Positions 33,092 through 41,399 of a stretch of 43,616 bases of DNA are shown here, piece by piece. Under the pieces are notes generated by a model. The model did not search any database, was not told the origin of the DNA, and was given only the letters and a program-made list of their open reading frames with translations. How positions within the stretch are numbered: the first letter of the stretch is position 1; each line of letters starts with the position of its first letter. The stretch spans positions 1-43,616 of the forward strand of contig JAHHIE010000056.1 of assembly GCA_019358945.1 (NCBI GenBank), in the 5' to 3' direction. Source of the DNA: Stenomitos rutilans HA7619-LM2 (GTDB taxonomy: Bacteria > Cyanobacteriota > Cyanobacteriia > Leptolyngbyales > Leptolyngbyaceae). Both the position numbers and the translations under genes were made by a program.

Positions 33092-33955
33092 ATGTGTCAG
33101 CCGATACGACTTAGTTTCTTGCTGCTGTTTCTAGCATGGGCAGTTAGCCCTGCGATCGCAACGGCGCAACGTCTGCCTGTAGCAGCAACATCAACACCAC
33201 AATCCACGCCTCCCCGTTACAAAACAACCTGTTTTATCACCCGCTCTATAGATGTCTACCAAACGCCCAGTAAGGTATCGGCGCGCATCGGTACGGTGCA
33301 GAATCTTGGCGGGTTTACTCAACTCACCCTTGCAGAAGACAGTAGCGGCAGCAATCAATGGTTACATGTGGTCGAAGGAGATGTGCAGGGCAAGCGTCAG
33401 TCGCTCTCAGGTTACGTGTTGAACGATCGGGTCGCAACCCCAGCGAGTACCTCCAACGCTGTTCATGGCTGCATTGTTGAGCCAAGCTTTAAATCTCCCA
33501 CCGACACTGCTGGTAAGGGTTCAGACAACCCAAGTAATGCTCAGAGCCGTCAGCCTTTGACACGACCAAAGCCACCCCAGGTTACCTCGTCACCTTCAGA
33601 CGAGACAGAAGATTCATCAGTTTCATTTACCTGTTGGCTTAATCGCTCAGTCAACGTCTACAAACAGCCAAAATTGGCTGCCGAACGTATCGCTAAGATT
33701 GAAGTAGGAGAAAAAGAAGTAGACGTGAGCATAGCGGGTGCCATCGTAGAGGCGGCCTTTGGAGATCCAGGCTGGTTGCATGTTTATACGGTGAACAGAT
33801 CCGTCAACGGAAAAGACCAGGTTCAACGGCTGTCAGGGTATGTGTTTGATGACCAGCAGGCGGTTCCCAAGAATCAACCCAACGCGATCAAAAGATGTGA
33901 GGTGGTATCTCCTTTTTCTGCAGGTGGCAGTCCTCAACGCAGGCGACGGCACTAG
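33092..33955 (+). CDS. Exported protein with two cysteine-bracketed SH3-like domains
   Basis: From ATG 33092, with AGGG about 6 bp upstream, the protein is 287 residues with a signal peptide (MCQPIRLSFLLLFLAWAVSP, cleavage near ATA). The open frame extends to a GTG at 32957 but the signal fits the later start. Two copies of an 80-95-residue domain follow: TTCFITRSIDVYQTPS ... WLHVVEG ... LSGYVLND ... HGC, and FTCWLNRSVNVYKQPK ... WLHVYTV ... LSGYVFDD ... KRC. Each copy starts and ends with a cysteine, which suggests a disulphide. The V-Y-x-x-P ... W-L-H-V ... G-Y pattern resembles bacterial SH3 domains. A Thr/Ser/Pro-rich linker joins them. The C-terminus SAGGSPQRRRRH is shared with the next two genes. 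Confidence 0.8.
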   Translation: MCQPIRLSFLLLFLAWAVSPAIATAQRLPVAATSTPQSTPPRYKTTCFITRSIDVYQTPSKVSARIGTVQNLGGFTQLTLAEDSSGSNQWLHVVEGDVQGKRQSLSGYVLNDRVATPASTSNAVHGCIVEPSFKSPTDTAGKGSDNPSNAQSRQPLTRPKPPQVTSSPSDETEDSSVSFTCWLNRSVNVYKQPKLAAERIAKIEVGEKEVDVSIAGAIVEAAFGDPGWLHVYTVNRSVNGKDQVQRLSGYVFDDQQAVPKNQPNAIKRCEVVSPFSAGGSPQRRRRH

Positions 33956-34232
33956 CTTTCTAAACTGTCTGTTAAGCGACTGTGCAATCAGCCATAGCTG
34001 TCGCTTTGCTATGAGTAAATACGCACCTACGATCGCTGCCAATCAATTAGCATCCCAATGATTCAGAAACTTCATTCGCAAGCAGCCAAGAGGTCACTCA
34101 GCTAAATTATTACGATATAGATTGGTTATTCCTCCATCAATAACTTTGCCGTATGCTGAGACTGGCGTGTAAGCCAATTGCGTGAACACCCGATCGCCTT
34201 CACAACGTCAAGTGCTCTACCCCAGTCAAACG

Positions 34233-34784
34233 ATGCGTTACCTGATACAAAGCAGATTCTTACGGCTATTGTTCACAGGCATCTTGCTATTGCTTGTCAG
34301 TGGGTTCAACAGCCCGATCGCCTTTGCCGAAAATCTTCTGGTTGCCACTAATACAACGCCGCAACCGACTCTGCAAACCTTGCTGCCGACGGCAGAGCGC
34401 CCCCAAGGGGGTGTAGTAACCTGTGCGATCGCCCGCTCCATCATCCTCTACGAGCAGCCCAGTGAGACCGCCAAGCAGACGGCTACGGTGTTTACACAGG
34501 GTAAACAAACACAGCTTGTTCTTGCAGAGGGCGATGGCAATGAGACATGGCTGCATGTGGCGCAGGTCAATTACGCTTCTGGAGTGTCTCAACCGCTTTC
34601 AGGCTATGCTTTCAATGACCTAAAGGCAACTCCACAGCAGTCATCAAGTGCGATCGTCGCCTGTGCTGCATCTAAACCAGTTCCTTTGTCTATTCCAGCT
34701 TCCCAACCGTCTACTGAAGCCTGGACAACGACGATTAAAAGTTATAGTAGCTCCGGTGCTCCACAAAGACGTTACCAGCGATAG
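34233..34784 (+). CDS. Exported protein with one cysteine-bracketed SH3-like domain
   Basis: From ATG 34233 the protein is 183 residues. A GTG at 34182 would add 17 residues before the signal peptide. The signal is MRYLIQSRFLRLLFTGILLL with cleavage near IAFA. One copy of the domain follows: VTCAIARSIILYEQPS, WLHVAQVNYASG, PLSGYAFNDL and AIVACAA, again bracketed by two cysteines. The C-terminus SSSGAPQRRYQR matches that of the upstream gene. It is plainly a paralogue of the second half of that gene. It lies 277 bp after it, and the intervening DNA has no gene. Function is unknown; bacterial SH3-like domains often bind peptidoglycan or other surface polymers. Confidence 0.78.
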   Translation: MRYLIQSRFLRLLFTGILLLLVSGFNSPIAFAENLLVATNTTPQPTLQTLLPTAERPQGGVVTCAIARSIILYEQPSETAKQTATVFTQGKQTQLVLAEGDGNETWLHVAQVNYASGVSQPLSGYAFNDLKATPQQSSSAIVACAASKPVPLSIPASQPSTEAWTTTIKSYSSSGAPQRRYQR

Positions 34785-35113
34785 GCAGCGCTTAAGTTCG
34801 TTTTTCCCAGTTAGAGCGGCATCTTCTCAACTTGAATTATGGACTCTAAAGCTTCGATCGCCGCTACTCTTTCGATCTTTCTGGTTCAGAGTTCTCTAGC
34901 TGCCAGTCCTTTAATTCTGTGCAACACTGAATGGTCCGGAAGTTTGGATACTAGGCTTGGAGGATAACTGACACGGCTAGAGCATAGATTGCGAGAGAGT
35001 ATGGACTGCGTTGCCTATCGTTTGTGAAAAAAGCATAAGGCAGGAGAAAGCATAGCTATACCTTGGTTAAGGTACAATCTCGTCACTAGTTAAAAACAGG
35101 TGTTTTACTTAAG
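34785..35113. other. Intergenic region carrying a relic of a downstream gene start
   Basis: These 329 bp contain a short open frame at 34839-34967 whose first 27 bases match the start of the TIR-WD40 gene (35769) at 23 positions. The DNA upstream of both ATGs also shares TTAAG and an AGCxGCATC block at matching spacing. Otherwise no feature is seen. Confidence 0.55.
34839..34967 (+). pseudogene. Short open frame, probable remnant of a TIR-WD40-type gene start
   Basis: The 42-codon frame begins MDSKASIAATLSIFLVQSS, compared with MDSNASIAVDQSLTTSELQ for the TIR-WD40 protein. Nucleotide identity is 23 of 27 from the ATG and then vanishes. It lies 55 bp after the second exported paralogue, as the TIR gene lies 80 bp after the third. 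It may instead encode a small exported peptide, since LSIFLVQSSLAAS is signal-like; the relic explanation is preferred. Confidence 0.4.
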
Positions 35114-35689
35114 GTGAAACGATGTGTAATGCAGCACGACTTATTCTTGCCGATGTTGCTAGCTGTGGCATTTAGTATTTTGAGCGGTTGTGGTAGGGTC
35201 TCAAAGCCTGCTACTAAACTTTCTCCTAGCCCTATCTCATCTACTCCTGTAGCACCAATGGGATATCCAGGCTGGTACTGTGATCTGAATGGCACCGCCA
35301 AAGTATATAAAGAACCTAGTAATCGTTCTCAGCTACTTGCTGAAGTTGGCAAACCTGGTGAACCGTCTGTCATAAAACTTGCAGACGACGATCAAGCACC
35401 AAGAAGCACTGAGGGGTTGTGGTTTTACATTGTAAGTGTAGGCAACCGTTCTGACGCTTTTGCCAGAAGCCAGGGTTTGCCCTTAGGTTATTATTGGGAG
35501 TTCCACGAGACGGTTGCGATTCAGGGCTATCTCTTCAATGACATTGACACAAACGCTGCTAGCACGAACCCATCCAGAGTGGTTACAGAGTGTACACCAC
35601 CGCCACAGTGGCGGCGACCTTCCGTTGGTGCCCCTAAAAATTCGGGCAACCCACAAAAGCGATCGCCCTCAGCTAAAAACGCAAAGTAA
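35114..35689 (+). CDS. Lipoprotein with one cysteine-bracketed SH3-like domain
   Basis: The 191-residue protein has a lipoprotein signal (MKRCVMQHDLFLPMLLAVAF, lipobox LSGC). The GTG start at 35114 supplies the basic n-region; the ATG at 35129 is the alternative. The single domain is a longer variant of that in the two upstream genes: WYCDLNGTAKVYKEPSNRSQ, WFYIVSVGNR, IQGYLFNDID and VVTECTPPP, with both bracketing cysteines kept. The C-terminus ends with NSGNPQKRSP, matching the S-x-G-x-P-Q-(R/K)-R motif of its paralogues. A membrane-anchored form beside two soluble exported forms suggests different sites of action in the envelope. It lies 80 bp upstream of the TIR-WD40 gene. Confidence 0.78.
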   Translation: MKRCVMQHDLFLPMLLAVAFSILSGCGRVSKPATKLSPSPISSTPVAPMGYPGWYCDLNGTAKVYKEPSNRSQLLAEVGKPGEPSVIKLADDDQAPRSTEGLWFYIVSVGNRSDAFARSQGLPLGYYWEFHETVAIQGYLFNDIDTNAASTNPSRVVTECTPPPQWRRPSVGAPKNSGNPQKRSPSAKNAK

Positions 35690-35768
35690 TGTTCATGAAG
35701 CACTGTAGAAAACAGCGGCTGATTTAAGAATCCTTCTTTGTCCTAGCAGCATCGCCCCCAAACAACTC

Positions 35769-38585
35769 ATGGATTCTAATGCTTCGATCGCGGTTGATCA
35801 ATCCTTGACGACCTCTGAGCTTCAGCAGGGGCGGCGTAACATTTTTATTTCGTATTCTCGACGTGACAAGTTCTTTGTGCGGAAGCTGTACGATGCGTTT
35901 GTCGCCAGCAATCGTAGCGTCTGGGTTGATTGGGAAGACATTCCACCCTATGCCCACTGGCGCGAAGAAATTCGTACAGGCATTTTGTCAGCCGATGCAT
36001 TTTTGTTTGTGATCAGCCCTGATTCCATTGATTCGCTGGAATGCAATAAAGAACTAGAGTGCGCGATCGCCCAAAATAAGCGACTGCTGCCAATTGTTCA
36101 CCGTGATGTTGATAAAGCCGCACACACGACTATCAAATTAGAGCTTGGTGAGATTAACTGGTTTCCCTTTCGTGAAACGGATGATTTTGATCAGGCGTTT
36201 CAGGGCTTGTTAAAGGCGATCGACACCGATCTCAAGCATGTGCAACTGCATACACGGGTGGCGATACGAGCGGATGAGTGGCTACAACATCACCAGGAGC
36301 AGAGCTTTCTCTTGCGCGGCAGTTTTTTAGAAACCGTTGAACAATGGCTAGCGGAAGCAACGGAAAAGCAGCCGCTACCCACCGATCTCCAGCGGCAATA
36401 CATTAGCCTCAGTCGTTTAATGGAAACGGCACGGCAAAAGGTGCAGGCACGCCGACGAACCGCGATGTTTGCGATCGGCTTGCTTGCTCTCGTGTTGACC
36501 AGCGTTTCTGCGGTCATTGCCGAGTATCGTCGTCAGCAAGCGCTACGGGGCGAAATTGCAGCACTGGCCTCGTCATCAGATGCCCGCTTTGTCTCCGATC
36601 GCAAGTTTGAAGCACTCTTGCAAGGGCTACGTGCTGGCATAGCGCTGCAACAAGCAAGGTTTGCCAGGGGCGATCGCGCCCTCACAGATAACGTTACGCC
36701 CGTCCTGACGCAAGCTGTTTTCTGGGTGCAAGAGCAAAATCGCTTACAGGGACATATCGGTTGGGTGGGTGGGGTTAGCTTTAGCCCCGATGGACAAACC
36801 ATTGCGACTGCCAGCGGCGATCGCACCATCAAACTCTGGCAGCGTGACGGTAGGTTGATTAAAACGCTGAAAGACCATACCGATGCGGTCTCCAGTGTCG
36901 TCTTTAGCCCCGATGGTCAGTGGCTCGTCTCAGGCGGGTTGGATAAGACCGTGCGGCTGTGGCGATCGGACGGCACCTTAGTGAAAACACTACAGGTTCC
37001 AGCCGGAATTCGCACCGTTCGCTTTAGCCCGGATGGACAAGTGTTTGCCGCAGGTGGAGACGATAACATGAGCAGACTGTGGCGCACGGATGGCACCCTG
37101 GTTGCGACCTTAAAGGGGCATGGTCAGCGGGTGAACTGCGTGCGCTTTAGCCCCGATGGACAAACCATTGCCACTGCCAGCGATGACAACACCATCAAAC
37201 TCTGGCAGCGCGATGGCAAACTCATCAAAACCTTAAAAGGGCATCAGGCACAGGTCATTGCTCTGAGCTTTAGCCCCGATGGACAAGTGTTTGCGTCGGG
37301 TGCCTTAGATAAAACGATCAGGTTGTGGCGACGGGATGGCACGCTGATCAGAATCATCACCCAATTAAGCGATGGAGTCAGAGCGCTGAGCTATAGCCCC
37401 GATGGCAAACTGCTGGTTTCCGGGGGTGAAGATTACGCAGTCAAGCTGTGGCAACCCGATGGCACGCTGCTGACGACGCAGACCGGGCATCGGAATGCGA
37501 TCGCAGATCTCAGCTTTAGTCCCGATGGGGCAGTGGTTGCCTCTGCCAGCCACGACAGCACCATTAAGCTCTGGCGCACCAAGAATTCTCATATCACGGT
37601 GCTGCATAACCCCGTCACTAAAGACTCGAATGACTTCGATCGCATCCCCAACACTGCTCACTTTAGCCCCGACGGTCAGCGCATCATCGTTGCGAATACA
37701 GATGGGACGGTAAAACTGTGGCAGCGCGACGGGACGCTCATCAACACGGTTGCCCACCATGACGATCGCGCCAATACTGCGATCTTTAGCCCCGACGGTC
37801 AAATGCTTGCCTCAGCCAGCAACGACAATACGGTCAAGCTCTGGAAGCCGGACGGTAAACGCATCGCTACCCTGAAGGGAAAGAATTTTCAAGATGTTGC
37901 CTTTAGTCCCGACGGACAGACGATCGCCACTGCCGATGCCGTTGGCAAAGTGCAGTTCTGGCGGCAAGATGGCAGCTTAGTGCGATCAATCAAAGGACAC
38001 ACGGGCTATATCTACAGCGTTAGTTTTAGCCCCGATGGTCAACAGCTTGCGTCGGTTGGAGAAGACGGCACCATGCGCCTATGGAAACTGGATGGTAGCC
38101 CGATCATGACGCTCAAAGAGACGAGTGATAAAACCTCTGTCCTGTATAGGGTGAGTTTTAGCCCGGACGGTCAATACCTGGTAGCCGCAAGTGCCGATGG
38201 TACTGTCAAGCTCTGGAGACGGGATGGCACGCTGGTGACAACGCTGGGCGATCGCACCGCTCAAATGGGCGCTGTCACTTTTCACCCCCATGAACCTCTA
38301 CTGGCAGCAGCGGATGATAAAGGCACGATTTTTCTCTGGCGGCTGGACGGCACTCTGATGACCACCCTAATGGGGCATCAAAAAGGAGTATGGAGCCTAA
38401 GTTTTAGCCCCGATGGTAAAACGCTTGCCTCAGCCAGTGATGATACCCGTGTGATTGTGTGGAATCTGGATGACCTGAGCCTCGATCGTTTGATAAACCT
38501 TGGCTGTAGCTGGATGCAAGGATATCTACAGACCAACCCAATGGTTGCCGATCGCGATCGTCATTTGTGCGACAGATATCAGTGA
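35769..38585 (+). CDS. TIR domain - transmembrane - WD40 protein (14 repeats)
   Basis: The 938-residue protein has an N-terminal TIR domain (about 21-155): RNIFISYSRRDKFFVRKLYD, VWVDWEDIPP, and LECNKELECAIAQNKRLLPI, where E95 matches the catalytic glutamate of NAD-cleaving TIR domains. A helical linker (about 160-228) precedes one membrane helix (231-250, TAMFAIGLLALVLTSVSAVI). Fourteen WD40 repeats follow from about residue 325 to 905, most with FSPDG and (K/R)LW, enough for two seven-bladed propellers. The tail LGCSWMQGYLQTNP ... DRHLCD is common in cyanobacterial WD40 proteins. The TIR should face the cytoplasm; whether the propellers are periplasmic depends on topology. It may be a signalling or defence receptor. 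Repeat 13 (FHPHEP) is the most diverged. Confidence 0.92.
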   Translation: MDSNASIAVDQSLTTSELQQGRRNIFISYSRRDKFFVRKLYDAFVASNRSVWVDWEDIPPYAHWREEIRTGILSADAFLFVISPDSIDSLECNKELECAIAQNKRLLPIVHRDVDKAAHTTIKLELGEINWFPFRETDDFDQAFQGLLKAIDTDLKHVQLHTRVAIRADEWLQHHQEQSFLLRGSFLETVEQWLAEATEKQPLPTDLQRQYISLSRLMETARQKVQARRRTAMFAIGLLALVLTSVSAVIAEYRRQQALRGEIAALASSSDARFVSDRKFEALLQGLRAGIALQQARFARGDRALTDNVTPVLTQAVFWVQEQNRLQGHIGWVGGVSFSPDGQTIATASGDRTIKLWQRDGRLIKTLKDHTDAVSSVVFSPDGQWLVSGGLDKTVRLWRSDGTLVKTLQVPAGIRTVRFSPDGQVFAAGGDDNMSRLWRTDGTLVATLKGHGQRVNCVRFSPDGQTIATASDDNTIKLWQRDGKLIKTLKGHQAQVIALSFSPDGQVFASGALDKTIRLWRRDGTLIRIITQLSDGVRALSYSPDGKLLVSGGEDYAVKLWQPDGTLLTTQTGHRNAIADLSFSPDGAVVASASHDSTIKLWRTKNSHITVLHNPVTKDSNDFDRIPNTAHFSPDGQRIIVANTDGTVKLWQRDGTLINTVAHHDDRANTAIFSPDGQMLASASNDNTVKLWKPDGKRIATLKGKNFQDVAFSPDGQTIATADAVGKVQFWRQDGSLVRSIKGHTGYIYSVSFSPDGQQLASVGEDGTMRLWKLDGSPIMTLKETSDKTSVLYRVSFSPDGQYLVAASADGTVKLWRRDGTLVTTLGDRTAQMGAVTFHPHEPLLAAADDKGTIFLWRLDGTLMTTLMGHQKGVWSLSFSPDGKTLASASDDTRVIVWNLDDLSLDRLINLGCSWMQGYLQTNPMVADRDRHLCDRYQ

Positions 38586-38810
38586 CCTCTAGAGGCTGTC
38601 ATCAGTTATCAAGACATATGATTGGCAGCATCTCGCCCCCTGCTCCCGCTATCCCACGCGCTACAACGACCGCCCATAGCTTAAGAGAAACGGAAGAAGT
38701 TGAATGCAGATGTTGAAATACTTCTTTGGCTAGACCTCACTTCCAGGCTGTCAAGGTTAGATATTAAGCAGTTGAGTAAAAATTCTTTAAGCTTTAAGGC
38801 TCTTGCCACC

Positions 38811-39284
38811 ATGTTTACAAATAAGCCGACTCAAGCGTATCGGTTGCTTGCGGTTGATGATATCCCAGACAATTTGTTTCTATTGCAAACAATCTTAGAA
38901 GCTGAAGGGTTTGCTGTGGATGTCGCAACCAGCGGGAGCATTGCTCTCAATAAAGTCAAAGCTTCACCTCCCGATTTAATCTTGCTGGATGTCATGATGC
39001 CCGATATGACTGGCTACGAAGTGACGCAGCGCATCCGGCAGGATGAGAGTTTACCTGCCATGCCGATCTTGCTCATTACAGCTCACGATAAAGCAAGCGC
39101 TTTACAAGGGCTTGAGTTAGGGGCAAACGATTTCATTAGCAAGCCGATCGACCTTAATGAACTGCTCTCGCGCATTCGAGCCTATTTGCAGTTAGAGCAT
39201 ACTGTTGACGTAGAGCTTGGTGGCAAAACAGGGAACACCGTGAAAGCCACCAAGCACACTTGGCGAGCAACACAGAATCGATAA
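38811..39284 (+). CDS. CheY-like single-domain response regulator
   Basis: From ATG 38811 the protein is 157 residues. The open frame before it (from TTG 38700) is not receiver-like. The receiver domain is complete: LLAVDDIPDN with D16 and D17, phospho-acceptor D60 in LILLDVMMPDMTG, T90 in ILLITAHD, and K111 in FISKPID. A basic tail of about 28 residues follows without an output domain, so it must act by protein contact. No histidine kinase is in the window, so its input is unknown. It follows the TIR-WD40 gene by 225 bp and converges with the ABC transporter gene. Confidence 0.9.
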   Translation: MFTNKPTQAYRLLAVDDIPDNLFLLQTILEAEGFAVDVATSGSIALNKVKASPPDLILLDVMMPDMTGYEVTQRIRQDESLPAMPILLITAHDKASALQGLELGANDFISKPIDLNELLSRIRAYLQLEHTVDVELGGKTGNTVKATKHTWRATQNR

Positions 39285-39368
39285 GGTGAGATCGTCTTCG
39301 GCTGACTTTGTACCCACTCATGGCGACTGGCGCAGTCCCGCTAAAACGAGTGCTGACAAGGCGCTGTT

Positions 39369-41150
39369 TTAGGTGCTGGTTGCACCGAGTTGAAGCGCAT
39401 ACAAATTGGCATAAACACCCTGCTGCGCCACTAATTCAGCATGGGTGCCTCGTTCCACAATTTGCCCCTGCTGAATCACTAAAACCTGATCCGCTTGCGT
39501 GACAGTGCTAAGGCGGTGAGCAATCACGAAACTGGTGCGGCCTTTCAGCAGACGGGCGATCGCATCCTGCACCAGTGCTTCTGTTCGTGTGTCAATGCTG
39601 CTGGTCGCCTCATCCAGAATCAGAATGCGAGGATCAATCAAAACGGCGCGTGCAATACTAACCAGCTGCCGCTGTCCCTGACTCAGAGGCGCACCCCGTT
39701 CACCCAATTGAGTGGCGTAGCCTTGAGGCAGTGACGTGATAAATTCATGCACATTTGCCAGTTGAGCGGCATTTTCAATCTCAGCCTGCGTAGCGTGAGG
39801 TTTACCGAAGGCGATATTTTCAGCCACCGTGCCGCTAAACAGAATATTGTCTTGCAGAACAATGCCAATCTGACGACGTAAGCTGGCCTGCGTCACGCTA
39901 CGGACATCAATCCCGTCGATTTTGACTGCACCACCCGAAACATCATAAAAGCGTAAAAGCAGATTAATAAATGTGCTCTTCCCTGCACCTGTAGGGCCAA
40001 CCAGCGCAATCATTTGTCCAGGGTTCACCGTCAGGTCAACGCCATTGAGGACAAGCTTGGTGGGCGTATAGCCGAAAGACACCTGTTCAAAGGTGACGTT
40101 GCCCTGAATGGGAGGCATTTGGGTAGCATCGATCGCATCATTCAGTGACGATGGCTCATCCAGCAGGGAGAAGATCCGCTCCAAGCCGGCGATCGCCGAC
40201 TGTGCCTGGGTATAAAACTGGCTGAGAATCTGGATGGGACGAAAGAACTGCTGGACGTAGAGCAAAAAGGCCGTCACCACCCCGATCGTCGCGGCTCCCG
40301 TCACAGCAAGATACCCACCATAGGCAAGTACACCCGCCGTTGCCAACGTATTGAGAAAATCGATCGACGGTAGAAAGGCCGCCGTAATCGCCACAGCCTG
40401 CACATTAGCATCCCGATTTGCTGCATTCAGCAAGTCGAATTCTCGAATGTTTATCTGCACGCGATTAAAGGCTTGAGCTTCTCGCACGCTGCCAATATCC
40501 TCCTCCAGTCTGGCAGAGAGTTCGCCGATCGTCTGGCGCGTCACCCGGAAGCGGGCGCGTGCCCACCGTGCAAACAGCCCTGTGGTGAAAATCATCAACG
40601 GTACAACCAGATTGCTCAGCAAGCCCAGTTGCAGGTTAATGGTCAGCATCGCAATAACGATCCCGATCAAGCTAAACGTATTGCCTAGCATCTGCGCGAT
40701 CGTCTGCCCAAAGGCTTGATTGACCGTGTTGACATCGTTCAACAGACGGCTCATCAGATCCCCAGCTTCACTGCGATCGAAAAAGCCCAGTGGCAAGCTT
40801 TGAATTTTGGTAAAAATATCCTGCCGCAGATGGGCCAGCAGTCGCTGCATGATGAAGCCAACCCGCCAGATCTGCCCCCGAATGGCCCAAACGCCAATCA
40901 AATAGACTAATCCCAACAAGCCCAGCAGCAGCAGCAGCCCGGACAAATTGCCTTTTGCAATCAAATGGTCGATCGACCAACCCAGCAGAAACGGCCCAAC
41001 AACTTGTGTTATGGCTCCAACAGTAACCAGCCCGATCGCGATCGGTAGCTCTTTCTGGTAAGGGCGTAGATATTGCAAAAAGCGTCGTAGCGTCGAACCC
41101 TGCTGCGTTGCCTTCTGCTCTGATGCCACGATCGGGCCTGTACCTCTCAT
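39369..41150 (-). CDS. ABC half-transporter, fused membrane and ATPase domains (MsbA/MDR-like)
   Basis: From ATG 41150, with AAAGGC upstream, the protein is 593 residues. An ABC type-1 exporter membrane domain with six helices (about 30-320) is followed by the nucleotide-binding domain. That domain shows Walker A VGPTGAGKST, Q-loop IGIVLQDNILFSGT, signature LSQGQRQLVSIARAV, Walker B RILILDEATSSID and switch VIAHRLSTV. All catalytic residues are present. The protein should work as a homodimer exporting lipid or a hydrophobic compound; the substrate is unknown. No second half-transporter gene is adjacent. Frames opening upstream of 41150 (TTG 41180) are not supported. Confidence 0.93.
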   Translation of the reverse strand: MRGTGPIVASEQKATQQGSTLRRFLQYLRPYQKELPIAIGLVTVGAITQVVGPFLLGWSIDHLIAKGNLSGLLLLLGLLGLVYLIGVWAIRGQIWRVGFIMQRLLAHLRQDIFTKIQSLPLGFFDRSEAGDLMSRLLNDVNTVNQAFGQTIAQMLGNTFSLIGIVIAMLTINLQLGLLSNLVVPLMIFTTGLFARWARARFRVTRQTIGELSARLEEDIGSVREAQAFNRVQINIREFDLLNAANRDANVQAVAITAAFLPSIDFLNTLATAGVLAYGGYLAVTGAATIGVVTAFLLYVQQFFRPIQILSQFYTQAQSAIAGLERIFSLLDEPSSLNDAIDATQMPPIQGNVTFEQVSFGYTPTKLVLNGVDLTVNPGQMIALVGPTGAGKSTFINLLLRFYDVSGGAVKIDGIDVRSVTQASLRRQIGIVLQDNILFSGTVAENIAFGKPHATQAEIENAAQLANVHEFITSLPQGYATQLGERGAPLSQGQRQLVSIARAVLIDPRILILDEATSSIDTRTEALVQDAIARLLKGRTSFVIAHRLSTVTQADQVLVIQQGQIVERGTHAELVAQQGVYANLYALQLGATST

Positions 41151-41231
41151 GTGGTGCCTTTGCGACAGCTTGCATGCCAAACTTTCCCTAGAGTACAGCG
41201 ACTCAGGAAAGATGTGGCAAAGGTTTGGTTT

Positions 41232-41396
41232 TTAGCTATCAGCTATCAGTTATGGCTATCAGCTTTAAATTCCAGGCTGACCGCTCTCGTACCAGCTTTT
41301 ATCGAATCGCTGACCGCTTTTCTTGGATAGTTGACGGCTGATGGCTGTTTGAACTCAAAACTCAAAACTTCTCCACTGACCGCTGACTGCTGACCG
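41232..41396. repeat. Heptanucleotide repeat clusters abutting the porin stop codon
   Basis: Several 7-bp families occur in tandem. AGCTATC units lie at about 41234-41270. Two ACTCAAA units lie at about 41353-41366. CTGACCG, CTGACTG and CTGACCG occupy 41376-41396, only three bases from the porin stop codon. No gene lies in this spacer between the ABC transporter and the porin. Confidence 0.7.
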
Positions 41397-41399
41397 CTC

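Noticed and set aside
36750-38460. Regularly spaced near-identical DNA repeats suggesting a CRISPR array
   Set aside because: The repeats are codons of WD40 FSPDG blades in one continuous open frame.
38700-38810. Upstream extension of the response regulator
   Set aside because: It opens with TTG and is not similar to receiver proteins; the domain begins right after ATG 38811.
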